Source: JANLQX01 sp043775075 (GTDB lineage: Bacteria; Actinomycetota; Acidimicrobiia; Acidimicrobiales; JANYDT01). From it: a stretch of DNA of 15,267 bases. How positions within the stretch are numbered: the first letter of the stretch is position 1; every line of letters begins with the position of its first letter. The notes beneath the pieces were generated by a model. The model saw only the letters and a program-made list of their open reading frames with translations, searched no databases and was not told the DNA's origin. Positions 6,954-13,856 of this stretch are shown here, in pieces. The translations under genes and the position numbers were made by a program. The stretch covers positions 1 through 15,267 of the forward strand of contig JAYVSS010000265.1 in NCBI GenBank assembly GCA_043775075.1, read 5' to 3'.

Positions 6954-7604
6954 ATGGTGAGCCCGTCCACGGTCTGCCTTGCGCCTATCGGCAAAACGGC
7001 TCATGTGACGTGGCCTCGGCGGGTCGCTCGGTATCCCCTGAGCATCTGTGTTGTCATCGTCGTTCTCGGGCTCGGACTGTGGACGACTGGGAAGCCCCGG
7101 CGACTCGCCGATCTCAAACGAACGTTTGGATTCGGTTGGAGCGACCTCGTGTCGCTTCGTCTGTATCGACTTCCGACAGCAATCTTCATTCAAACCCAGC
7201 CAGGGGTGCGAGGGACGATCGGTTTGCTGCTGGTGGTGATTCCGATTGCTGAGTGGCGGCTGGGATCGCCGCGCGCCACGATCGTGCTGTTTCTCGGTGA
7301 TTGGGTAAGCACGGTCTCGGTGTTGTGCGGGCTACGACTGTTCGCCGCCGCCGGCCGACCGTGGGCCATGCTCGAGGCGGTCGCTCGCGATGGGGGAACG
7401 TCATCGGCCGTTCACGCGCTCGCCGCAGCGGCCGTGTTGACGATTCGGACGCAATGTACCCGCCGAATTCTTGGGGCGATGATCGCGCTTGAGGTTGTTG
7501 GCCTTCTGGCCCTAAGGCCGCAGCTCTTCGACGTCCAACACGGTTTGGCGGCGCTCACCGGTTGGGCTCTCGGTGCGTATTTTCTCCGAACCGATCGCCG
7601 GTGA
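6954..7604 (+). CDS. Rhomboid-like integral membrane protein 1
   Basis: 216 residues with about six hydrophobic segments. It aligns along its length with the next gene: FGFGWSDL (58-65), then YR (71-72), QPG (82-84), EWRLGS (100-105), LGDWVST (114-120), DGGTSSAVHAL (146-156) and DVQHGLAALTGWALG (193-207). In rhomboid proteases the catalytic Ser lies in GxSG (GFSGVVYAL in GlpG) and the His in the last core helix. GTSSAVHAL and H196 fit those places, with the Gly after Ser changed. The HxxxN pair of helix 2 is missing (QPGVRGTIG), so activity may be altered or absent. The start is the ATG 4 nt after the mprF stop (GTG at 6957 is an alternative); with no clear ribosome site, translation is probably coupled to mprF. 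Confidence 0.68.
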   Translation: MVSPSTVCLAPIGKTAHVTWPRRVARYPLSICVVIVVLGLGLWTTGKPRRLADLKRTFGFGWSDLVSLRLYRLPTAIFIQTQPGVRGTIGLLLVVIPIAEWRLGSPRATIVLFLGDWVSTVSVLCGLRLFAAAGRPWAMLEAVARDGGTSSAVHALAAAAVLTIRTQCTRRILGAMIALEVVGLLALRPQLFDVQHGLAALTGWALGAYFLRTDRR

Positions 7605-8338
7605 TGGGTGCCGTGCGGACAGTCGGCGCCGGGCCCGGGCGGAGGCCGCGCCGCCTCTTTCTCTTCGCCCCGCTCGTGCTCCTCGCGTTGGGCTCCGGTG
7701 CGCTGTATTCGCGCGGTTCGGAGGCGCGCTCGAATCGTCTACTCCAGGTGTTCGGTCTGCGTTGGGATGACCTGCGTTTTCCCGGGCAGTGGTACCGAAT
7801 CTTCACGTCGCCGTATGTCCAACCAGCGGGTGATCTCGGCTTCTCGCTCCTCGTTGTCCTGGCGTTGTTCGTTATTTCCGAGCACCGGTTTGGTACCAAA
7901 CGGACGATGGTGACGTTCGTTCTGACAGATGTGCTCAGTACCCTCGTGATCCTCTTCGTCCTGCGCGCGCTCGAACTTCGGGGATGGGCGTGGACATCGG
8001 TGATCCACGAGCGCGACGGTGGAGCTTCGTCTGGTTCGATTGGCGTGGTCGTGTTGCTGATCGCTTCCACAACCCGCACGTGGCTGCGCCGGATTCTGGC
8101 CACGTTGTTGGCGATTGCGCTCCTCGTGTCACTTGTCTGGTCGCGTGAACTAGCAGACCGCCAACATGCGATTGCGGCGCTCGTCAGTCTCGGTTTGCTG
8201 GCCGGGGAACGGCGAGCGGTGCGCCGCAGATTGTCCGGGAAATCCGCGCACGCTGACCCATCACAAATCTCGGAGGAGTTCCACGGCGGGGCGACGGGTC
8301 GACCGAAGCGCGCTGGTGGCCGCCAGGAGAACCGCTAG
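7604..8338 (+). CDS. Rhomboid-like integral membrane protein 2
   Basis: 244 residues, tandem paralogue of the preceding gene. WYRIFTSPY (63-71) is the classic rhomboid loop-1 entry. EHRFGTKR (93-100) matches the ERRxGS turn after helix 2, DGGASSGSIG (138-147) sits at the catalytic-Ser position and DRQHAIAALVSLGLLAG (185-201) carries the helix-6 His (H188). The helix-2 HxxxN is replaced by QPAGDLGFS, so this may be a pseudoprotease or a divergent protease. The start ATG overlaps the previous stop as TGATG, showing translational coupling. The last 26 residues or so (from about 219) are hydrophilic and are encoded antisense to the 3' end of the ABC permease. Rhomboids cleave or chaperone membrane proteins within the bilayer; a link to MprF is inferred from position only. 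Confidence 0.7.
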   Translation: MGAVRTVGAGPGRRPRRLFLFAPLVLLALGSGALYSRGSEARSNRLLQVFGLRWDDLRFPGQWYRIFTSPYVQPAGDLGFSLLVVLALFVISEHRFGTKRTMVTFVLTDVLSTLVILFVLRALELRGWAWTSVIHERDGGASSGSIGVVVLLIASTTRTWLRRILATLLAIALLVSLVWSRELADRQHAIAALVSLGLLAGERRAVRRRLSGKSAHADPSQISEEFHGGATGRPKRAGGRQENR

Positions 8339-10924
8339 CGCCGACACGGTGGCTACGCCTCCGAGGTAGCCCCACGGCACGGTCAGCGCCGATGGTGGTG
8401 GATCAAAGACTCCGGTCAAAACCTTCACGATCATTTCGGTGATAACCCAACCGGTAAGCGCACCGAGTAACGCGCCGACGACGGTTACGTATGCGGCCTC
8501 AGACCACACGAAACTGCCCAATTGACGGGGTCTCGCGCCTAATGCTGAAGCGATGGCGAACATTCGTCGCCGTTCGCTGAGGCCGATCCAGATGACGAGC
8601 CCGCTGGCCGCCGCGGCCAACACCAGCGCAAAGCCCAACTCCACTTTGGTCAGTCCTTTCAACTCAACGGCAGTCAGGCTGTTCCCGATTTTGCGGCGAT
8701 CCGACGCCACATCGTTGACCATCGCATCCGTTCCGACGAGCCGTTGCACTCGAGCCGCCACCGTCGTTGAGTCGCTCGACGCGGTATCAATCAGAAAGGT
8801 ACCGACGGCTGCGGTCCCGGTAGCCTCCGCCACATACGAAGCGTTGGCAACAAGAAAGCTGTCTGATGGCGCCGACGGGAATTCTTTTGCTATGCCGACG
8901 TAGGTAAATGATACGGGGACATACTGTTTCGTCTTCCCATTCTGGAGGCGTAGCCGCAGGGTGTCCCCGGGGTTCAGCTGAAAATCCTTGACTGTCTCAT
9001 CACTGACCAAAATTCCGTCGCGCTTTGTCGCTAGCTTGGCCATCAGCGCCTTTGCGCTGCCTCCGGCGAAGTACGCATCCTGCAACTTTGTTGCTCGGAC
9101 GATGGTCGTTGGATCGACGCCGTAGAGATCTTGAAGGTCCGCACCGACGTAGGCAAACCGATGCTGGAGGGCGGTGACTGAACGCACCCCCGGTACGGCG
9201 GCGAGGGCCGACTGTTGCGATGGGTTGGCGATGACTCCGGGAGACTCAACGACGGACACCATCGCCCCATTGCTCAACACCGCGTCGACCTCGGCCTGGT
9301 GCTTGTAGGTGGCGTTAAACACCGAAGTTGAGGCGGCAAACGCCACCGTCAGCGCTGTGAGCACGAGGCTGCGTGAGAGCAGGGGCGCCTGGCGGCGCAT
9401 CGCCGAGGAGACAGTGCTCGAAAGGTTTCCGGAGATCGGTTTCACCCACCGAGGAAGGCCGCGACGACCCGTCGCCAGCAGGGCGTTGGAGACCCGCCAC
9501 AACACCATGCCCGCACCCCCCCACGCCAACGCTGGTCCGGCGAAGGCCCAGTAGTTGACGCTGATCTGGGGGACACCCTCGACCGCCAACACCAGCTTGA
9601 ATCCGTTGCGACTCGTGGCCCAAAACGTCACGGCGGCACCGAGAACAACGAGCCCATCGACCTTCCATCTAAGCCACCGCGGGGGTCGTCCTCGTCCGAT
9701 CGGGCGGCGGGCGGCGCTGACCGTGACCTCCTTGGCGTCGCGATACGTGGGCCAGGCCATCGAAACCCCGGTGATCAATGCGCCGGTGATCATCGCGACC
9801 ACTGACCAGATGAACAGCGTCGTCGAACTTGCACCGAACGTCGCCGAGTGAAACCGCACTGCGCCGATGAAGAGCGCCAGTCCAAGTCCTCCGGCAGCAC
9901 CGATGATCGCGACGAACGCGGCCTCTGCGGAGCCGAGGGTGACGAGTTGCCGAATGGTTGCGCCTCTCGCTCGAAGCAGCGCTTGATCCCGTCGCCGTCG
10001 GTCGGCCCCGGAGGCGGCAACGGTGGCCGTGAGAAGACCGGCGAGGACCGCCCCCGGCATACCAAGAAAGAGGAAGAGGACCTGGGCGTAGAGAGAGTCA
10101 GCTCTTGCTTTCCCCAGCTCTGCGCCTAGGTTGTTTCCGACGAGGCCGCCGCCCTGCAGGCGCAGTTCGAGGTTCTGGGCATCGGCGGTGACCTGTCGAA
10201 ACGCTGCCGATGGATCGGCCGGGAGCGGTGCGACGTAGTCCGAATGGAACTGCGTGCGAACAAGATCCGGACGGGATGCGCCGAGCGGATCGAACATCGC
10301 GCGCCACGCTGGGGGGCTCACGATCAACACGTTGTCGGGTGGGGCGGTGGCTTGCGCGTTCGGTGGCGCACCTACGGTCTGAAAGAAAGAATCAGCCGAA
10401 GGTAGGTCGACAATGCCATCAATATGTACACGTACAGACGGAAGTTCAGCCCGGCCGATCATGATGGTGTCGCCGACCGTTGCTCGAAGATTTGCTGCGG
10501 TTTGTTGGGCCAACAACACTCCGGTACCTGCTCCGGCGAGCGTCCTGATCGACGATGAGAAAGTGGAACGGTAACTCGCTGGTAGGCCGAGCACGACGCC
10601 GGGCCCCGTTGTCTGCACGGTGCCATCCTTGGAGAGTTCGAAGCCGGTGGTGGACCCGAAGTTGACCTCGGTCGTGCCTTTCACGACCCTGTCCTTCTGC
10701 AGGGCCGTACGCACCACCGACGGTTCGGTGTTTGGCTGCACGGCGATTTGCCAGTCCGTGCTCACGCTCGATGCCGCCCGGTTGGTCATTGTCGACTTCG
10801 ACGTAGAAAGAAAAATTCCGATAGTGGCAAGGAGACCAACCGCGATGGCCACTCCGATCGTGGCGACCACGAGGCGGGCTCGTCGATACCGAACGAGACC
10901 GCTGATCCATAAGATGGTAAGCAT
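8261..10924 (-). CDS. MacB/FtsX-type ABC transporter permease with two FtsX domains
   Basis: 887 residues from the ATG at 10924. A first helix at about 18-40 is followed by an extracytoplasmic MacB-like domain (about 45-255) and the first three-helix FtsX domain (about 285-410, with RRRRDQALLRARGATIRQL before its second helix). A linker pair of helices, a second extracytoplasmic domain (about 555-740) and a second FtsX domain (about 765-880, with ERRRMFAIASALGARPRQLG) complete it. This ten-helix layout belongs to type VII (mechanotransmission) ABC systems, which do periplasmic work or pull substrates from the membrane rather than import. The start lies 5 nt after the upstream ATPase stop, with GAGGGG 13 nt before it. 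Extending to 10993 would overlap the ATPase gene by 64 nt and lacks a membrane start. The 3' end overlaps the rhomboid 2 gene by 78 nt in antisense. Confidence 0.9.
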   Translation of the reverse strand: MLTILWISGLVRYRRARLVVATIGVAIAVGLLATIGIFLSTSKSTMTNRAASSVSTDWQIAVQPNTEPSVVRTALQKDRVVKGTTEVNFGSTTGFELSKDGTVQTTGPGVVLGLPASYRSTFSSSIRTLAGAGTGVLLAQQTAANLRATVGDTIMIGRAELPSVRVHIDGIVDLPSADSFFQTVGAPPNAQATAPPDNVLIVSPPAWRAMFDPLGASRPDLVRTQFHSDYVAPLPADPSAAFRQVTADAQNLELRLQGGGLVGNNLGAELGKARADSLYAQVLFLFLGMPGAVLAGLLTATVAASGADRRRRDQALLRARGATIRQLVTLGSAEAAFVAIIGAAGGLGLALFIGAVRFHSATFGASSTTLFIWSVVAMITGALITGVSMAWPTYRDAKEVTVSAARRPIGRGRPPRWLRWKVDGLVVLGAAVTFWATSRNGFKLVLAVEGVPQISVNYWAFAGPALAWGGAGMVLWRVSNALLATGRRGLPRWVKPISGNLSSTVSSAMRRQAPLLSRSLVLTALTVAFAASTSVFNATYKHQAEVDAVLSNGAMVSVVESPGVIANPSQQSALAAVPGVRSVTALQHRFAYVGADLQDLYGVDPTTIVRATKLQDAYFAGGSAKALMAKLATKRDGILVSDETVKDFQLNPGDTLRLRLQNGKTKQYVPVSFTYVGIAKEFPSAPSDSFLVANASYVAEATGTAAVGTFLIDTASSDSTTVAARVQRLVGTDAMVNDVASDRRKIGNSLTAVELKGLTKVELGFALVLAAAASGLVIWIGLSERRRMFAIASALGARPRQLGSFVWSEAAYVTVVGALLGALTGWVITEMIVKVLTGVFDPPPSALTVPWGYLGGVATVSALAVLLAATSALRSTRRPAVELLRDL

Positions 10925-10929
10925 GCCTA

Positions 10930-11622
10930 TCAATGTCCCCTCGAAGTGGGCACGTTGTTGTTGATTCGAAGCTGGCCGTCCACCATGTCCCACCGGATAG
11001 CGAGGCGACTTGCCACCCGCTCGTCGTGGGTGCTCACCACGAGAGCGGCTCCCGACTCTTGCGACGCCCGCAAGAAGAGTCCAATCACGCTTTCGGCCGT
11101 CTCTTCGTCCAGCTGTCCGGTTGGCTCGTCGGCGAAGATGATCCGTGCCTCCGTCGCCAACGCCCGGGCCGCAGCAACACGCTGGGCCTGGCCTCCCGAC
11201 AGTTCCTCCGGAAGCTTCGCCGTCAGGGCGCCCAGATCGAGTCGTTCGAGGGCCGCAATCGCCCTGGCCCGAGCCGACGATTCAGAGTGTCCACCCAGGA
11301 GTAGCGGGAGGGCAACGTTTTGCAATACGTCGAGCGGTGCCATGAGCGATGGCGTTTGGAATACGACGGCGACGAGTTGCGGTCGCAGTGCATCCCGGGG
11401 ACCGAGGGCCGGCCATGTGACCGTCCCCGACGTAGGCGTTTCGAGCCCGGCGAGCAGGTTCAGCAAGCTGGACTTGCCCGAACCTGACGGCCCGACGAGG
11501 GCGATTTGTTGGCCGGCGAACACCTCGCACGTTGCGTCGTGCACCGCTATGACCTTCGCCGCGCCCAAGCCGTACTCTTTCGACACGGCCGTCGCCACAA
11601 CGAATGGTTCGTTGGCGTTCAT
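10930..11622 (-). CDS. ABC transporter ATPase (LolD/MacB-type), second of the pair
   Basis: 230 residues with a complete nucleotide-binding domain: Walker A GPSGSGKSS (about 43-51), Q-loop VVFQTPSL, signature LSGGQAQR, Walker B IIFADEPTGQLD and H-loop VSTHDE. The sequence type (ADEPTGxLD) is that of LolD/MacB/FtsE-like ATPases working with FtsX-type permeases. Its ATG overlaps the stop of the upstream ATPase as ATGA, and it ends 5 nt before the permease ATG, so it is part of one tightly coupled operon. Having a second, non-identical ATPase for one double-FtsX permease suggests a heterodimer. Confidence 0.93.
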   Translation of the reverse strand: MNANEPFVVATAVSKEYGLGAAKVIAVHDATCEVFAGQQIALVGPSGSGKSSLLNLLAGLETPTSGTVTWPALGPRDALRPQLVAVVFQTPSLMAPLDVLQNVALPLLLGGHSESSARARAIAALERLDLGALTAKLPEELSGGQAQRVAAARALATEARIIFADEPTGQLDEETAESVIGLFLRASQESGAALVVSTHDERVASRLAIRWDMVDGQLRINNNVPTSRGH

Positions 11623-12389
11623 CGGTTTCCGCCGATCTTCGTAAGCACACCTTGTTCATCCGTCACGATGACGCCGTCGCGAAGGCGTATCTCGCGTGAC
11701 GCCACTTTGGCCACCTGGGGACTGTGGGTCACGATTACGACGGCCGCTCCGGCGATCGCCCGGTCAAGCAACAAATCAATCACCATCGATGCCGACGATG
11801 AGTCCAATTCACCGGTTGGCTCGTCGGCGAGTATGAGTGACGGTCCGTTGGCCAGGGCGACGGCCAGACCCGCTCGGGCCACTTCGCCTCCGGAGAGTTG
11901 TGAAGGTCTGGCATTGCTACGGTGCGCGATGCCAAGTTCGCTCAGTAACGACGCGACCCGAGAAGCATCTGGTGATCCGATAAGTCGCTGGGCGAAGGTC
12001 ACGTTGGCGGCCACGCTGAGGTGACCGATGAGGTTGTTCGACTGAAACACCATTCCGATGTGGCGCGCGCGGGTCTGCGCCCTCTCCGCTTCGGGGCGTC
12101 GAGACAGCTGCTCGCCGCTCACGGTGACCATCCCGCCATCGGGCTCATCGAGCCCGGCGAGGCAGGCCAGCAGCGTTGACTTCCCGGAGCCCGATGGTCC
12201 GGTGATGGCGACAACTTCACCAGCGTCAACGCTCAGTGAGACACCGCGCAGCGCCAAGGTCTCATCGGCACCCGCGTGAAAGAACCGGTAAAGGCGGTCA
12301 GCGTGCAACACCGCCGAATTCGGCCAATTGATCATCGATGTCATCGATGACATCGAGGTCGTCGCGGTCGTAATGGTCGTCATTTTCAT
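11619..12389 (-). CDS. ABC transporter ATPase (LolD/MacB-type), first of the pair
   Basis: 256 residues from the ATG at 12389. The nucleotide-binding domain is complete: Walker A TGPSGSGKST, Q-loop MVFQSNNL, signature LSGGEVAR, Walker B LILADEPTGELD, H-loop VTHSPQ. It shares about the family level of similarity with its neighbour but is clearly a distinct paralogue. The start is ambiguous: in-frame ATGs occur at 12395, 12389, 12383, 12353, 12344 and 12335. The one at 12389 overlaps the upstream stop as ATGA and is my choice; the ABC fold itself begins near MINWPN (12335). The extra N-terminal residues are low-complexity Met/Thr/Ser. No ribosome site precedes any of them, so translation probably relies on coupling. 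Confidence 0.9.
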   Translation of the reverse strand: MKMTTITTATTSMSSMTSMINWPNSAVLHADRLYRFFHAGADETLALRGVSLSVDAGEVVAITGPSGSGKSTLLACLAGLDEPDGGMVTVSGEQLSRRPEAERAQTRARHIGMVFQSNNLIGHLSVAANVTFAQRLIGSPDASRVASLLSELGIAHRSNARPSQLSGGEVARAGLAVALANGPSLILADEPTGELDSSSASMVIDLLLDRAIAGAAVVIVTHSPQVAKVASREIRLRDGVIVTDEQGVLTKIGGNR

Positions 12390-13027
12390 CGCCATGTGAA
12401 GGAGTCACTGACAATTCGCCAGGGATCGACGTTGTCCGCCCCCACCGGGCCCGACAACGTGAGACTGACCTGCGTGCCCTTGCGCCAAAACTCGTAGCGC
12501 TCAACCGCCTCACGGACCACCTTGCCAGTCACGGGGTTCGGTGCGCCGTCGCGCTGATAGGCGAGAAGGATGGCCGGGCCCGCCTTGCGGGTTACCTTGG
12601 AGGACTTTGCTGCGCTCACGTGTTGTGCGTCGAGCTTGAGGATTGGAAGTTCGTCTGCCAAAGAGGTCGCCGTCGATGGTGCGGCGGGCGCTATTGATGC
12701 CTCCATGCGAATCGTATTGAGCTTGTCCGTGAAGCTCGTCGCCGGCCCGATTTCGGTGCGGGCCCATCCTTCGGGCACGGTCACGGTGTAGCGGCCCGAT
12801 TTCGGCGAGAAGGGCACGAAGGCCTGGTTGTCTGGAATGTCTCCGGCCGGGCTGACTTCTGCAGGGGGGGCCTTGCTGGATTTAGGACGGGCGATCGGGG
12901 CTTTCGTTGCTTTAAGTCTGAGCTTCGTCGTTGCTCCGGCGGGGGAGGCGGCGAGACCACACAGACAAGCGAGAGTGAGGGCGGCGGGCCACACACGGCG
13001 ACGACGGTGCTGGTTGTATGAAGACAT
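12386..13027 (-). CDS. Secreted PsbP/LpqN-like protein linked to the ABC transporter
   Basis: 213 residues. A basic N-terminus (QHRRRR), hydrophobic core WPAALTLACLCGLAA and SPAGA cleavage region indicate a signal peptide; two Cys lie within the core but not in a good lipobox. A Lys/Pro/Ala-rich linker (33-70) leads to a compact domain with YTVTVPEGW, TDKLNTIRMEAS, VERYEFWRKGTQVSLTLSGP and GADNVDPWRIVSDSFTW at the end, the strand pattern of PsbP/MOG1-like domains (as in mycobacterial LpqN). I infer an extracytoplasmic partner or substrate-contact protein of the ABC permease, because it is first in the operon with a 4-nt overlap. The ATG has no ribosome site and lies 6 nt after a -10-like hexamer, suggesting a leaderless transcript. 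Longer starts up to 13219 would read back through the response-regulator gene and place the signal peptide internally. Confidence 0.72.
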   Translation of the reverse strand: MSSYNQHRRRRVWPAALTLACLCGLAASPAGATTKLRLKATKAPIARPKSSKAPPAEVSPAGDIPDNQAFVPFSPKSGRYTVTVPEGWARTEIGPATSFTDKLNTIRMEASIAPAAPSTATSLADELPILKLDAQHVSAAKSSKVTRKAGPAILLAYQRDGAPNPVTGKVVREAVERYEFWRKGTQVSLTLSGPVGADNVDPWRIVSDSFTWR

Positions 13028-13050
13028 GAAGTGAACATACGAAGTGGTCA
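13028..13050 (+). promoter_or_regulatory. Candidate operator: direct repeat GAAGTGnnCA
   Basis: GAAGTGAACA (13028-13037) and GAAGTGGTCA (13041-13050) match at 8 of 10 positions with 13 bp between starts. They overlap the -10 and start of the ABC operon in the gap shared with the divergent response-regulator gene. A binding site for that regulator is plausible but unproven. Confidence 0.3.
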
Positions 13051-13062
13051 CCAAGGCGTCAT
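13034..13062 (-). promoter_or_regulatory. Candidate promoter of the ABC operon, possibly leaderless
   Basis: On the minus strand ATGACG (13057-13062), a 17-nt spacer and TATGTT (13034-13039) form a fair sigma-A type promoter. The -10 ends 6 nt before the ATG at 13027, so the transcript would begin at or next to the start codon, in keeping with the missing ribosome site. Confidence 0.4.
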
Positions 13063-13139
13063 GCTCCACACGGTTAGCGCATGGTGAAACTTCTGTTCCG
13101 CCGATGATTGACGAGCGGCGGTGCCCTACTGTCTCGTTG

Positions 13140-13856
13140 ATGCCACCCATTGACAACGAGCGAATTCTGGTCGTTGAGGACGACGACTCGATCGCCACCG
13201 GGTTGTGTCGAGCGCTCACCGCGAATGGCTATGTCACCGAACGAGTCGGATCAGGACAGGCGGCGCTCGACCGACTGGCGAGTATCCCGGACGTCGATCT
13301 CGTCCTTCTCGACCTTGGCTTACCCGATATGGATGGCATCGATGTGTGTCGAGCCATTCGGGCCTTCGACACCGTGCTGCCCATCGTCATGTTGACGGCC
13401 CGATCGGAGGAGATCGACGTTGTCGTGGGGTTAGACGCAGGGGCCGTTGACTATCTCGCCAAGCCGTTGCGGTTGGCCGAACTGATTGCCCGAATCCGCG
13501 TGCAGCTGCGGCGGCCAGCAGCCGTCGAAGACGCGAAACCGACAACGCTTTGTGTGGACGACGTCCGCGTCGACCTTGCCGCTCGCCGAGTCTGGCTGAA
13601 CGATGCGGAGCTATCAATTCGCGCCAAGGAGTTCGATCTGCTCGTGGCGTTGATGGCGAACGCCGGAACCGTCATGACCCGTGAACGTCTAATGGCTGAT
13701 GTGTGGGACGAACACTGGTTCGGTTCCACGAAGACTCTCGATGTACACATAGCCTCATTGCGACGGCGACTCGGGGAGAAGGCCGGTGACCGCAGCAGGA
13801 TCACTGCACTGCGAGCGATCGGCTACCGATACGAGGTGAAGGTCAAACCGGCATGA
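13140..13856 (+). CDS. OmpR/PhoB-family response regulator
   Basis: 238 residues. The receiver domain (about 8-123) has the acid pocket at D14-D15, the phospho-acceptor D58 in LLDLGLPDMDG, the switch T86 (VMLTAR) and the conserved K108 (LAKP). The C-terminal winged-helix domain (about 138-235) has AKEFDLLVALMANAGTVMTRERLMADVWD and TLDVHIASLRRRLG, ending ALRAIGYRYE, as expected of OmpR-type DNA binders. The partner kinase follows with an ATGA overlap. The ATG at 13140 is the first before the receiver fold; it lacks a ribosome site, and TACTGT (13127-13132) lies 7 nt before it, so translation may be leaderless. Divergent placement suggests it controls the ABC operon. Confidence 0.95.
   Translation: MPPIDNERILVVEDDDSIATGLCRALTANGYVTERVGSGQAALDRLASIPDVDLVLLDLGLPDMDGIDVCRAIRAFDTVLPIVMLTARSEEIDVVVGLDAGAVDYLAKPLRLAELIARIRVQLRRPAAVEDAKPTTLCVDDVRVDLAARRVWLNDAELSIRAKEFDLLVALMANAGTVMTRERLMADVWDEHWFGSTKTLDVHIASLRRRLGEKAGDRSRITALRAIGYRYEVKVKPA

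Noticed and set aside
10946..11644. 232-residue plus-strand frame antisense to the second ATPase
   Set aside because: The opposite strand has all ABC ATPase motifs; this frame is Ser/Arg/Ala-rich with no domain.
12298..12513. Asp-rich minus-strand frame (DENDDHYDRDDLDVIDDIDD) at the gene junction
   Set aside because: It looks like a calcium-binding acidic tract, but it overlaps two supported genes in another frame and comes from the same ATCGATG/ACGACC repeat read one base over.
13108..13132. TTGACG and TACTGT as a promoter for the response regulator
   Set aside because: Each hexamer is good alone, but the spacer is only 13 nt, too short for a standard sigma-70-type promoter. Only the -10-like part is kept as a weak hint.
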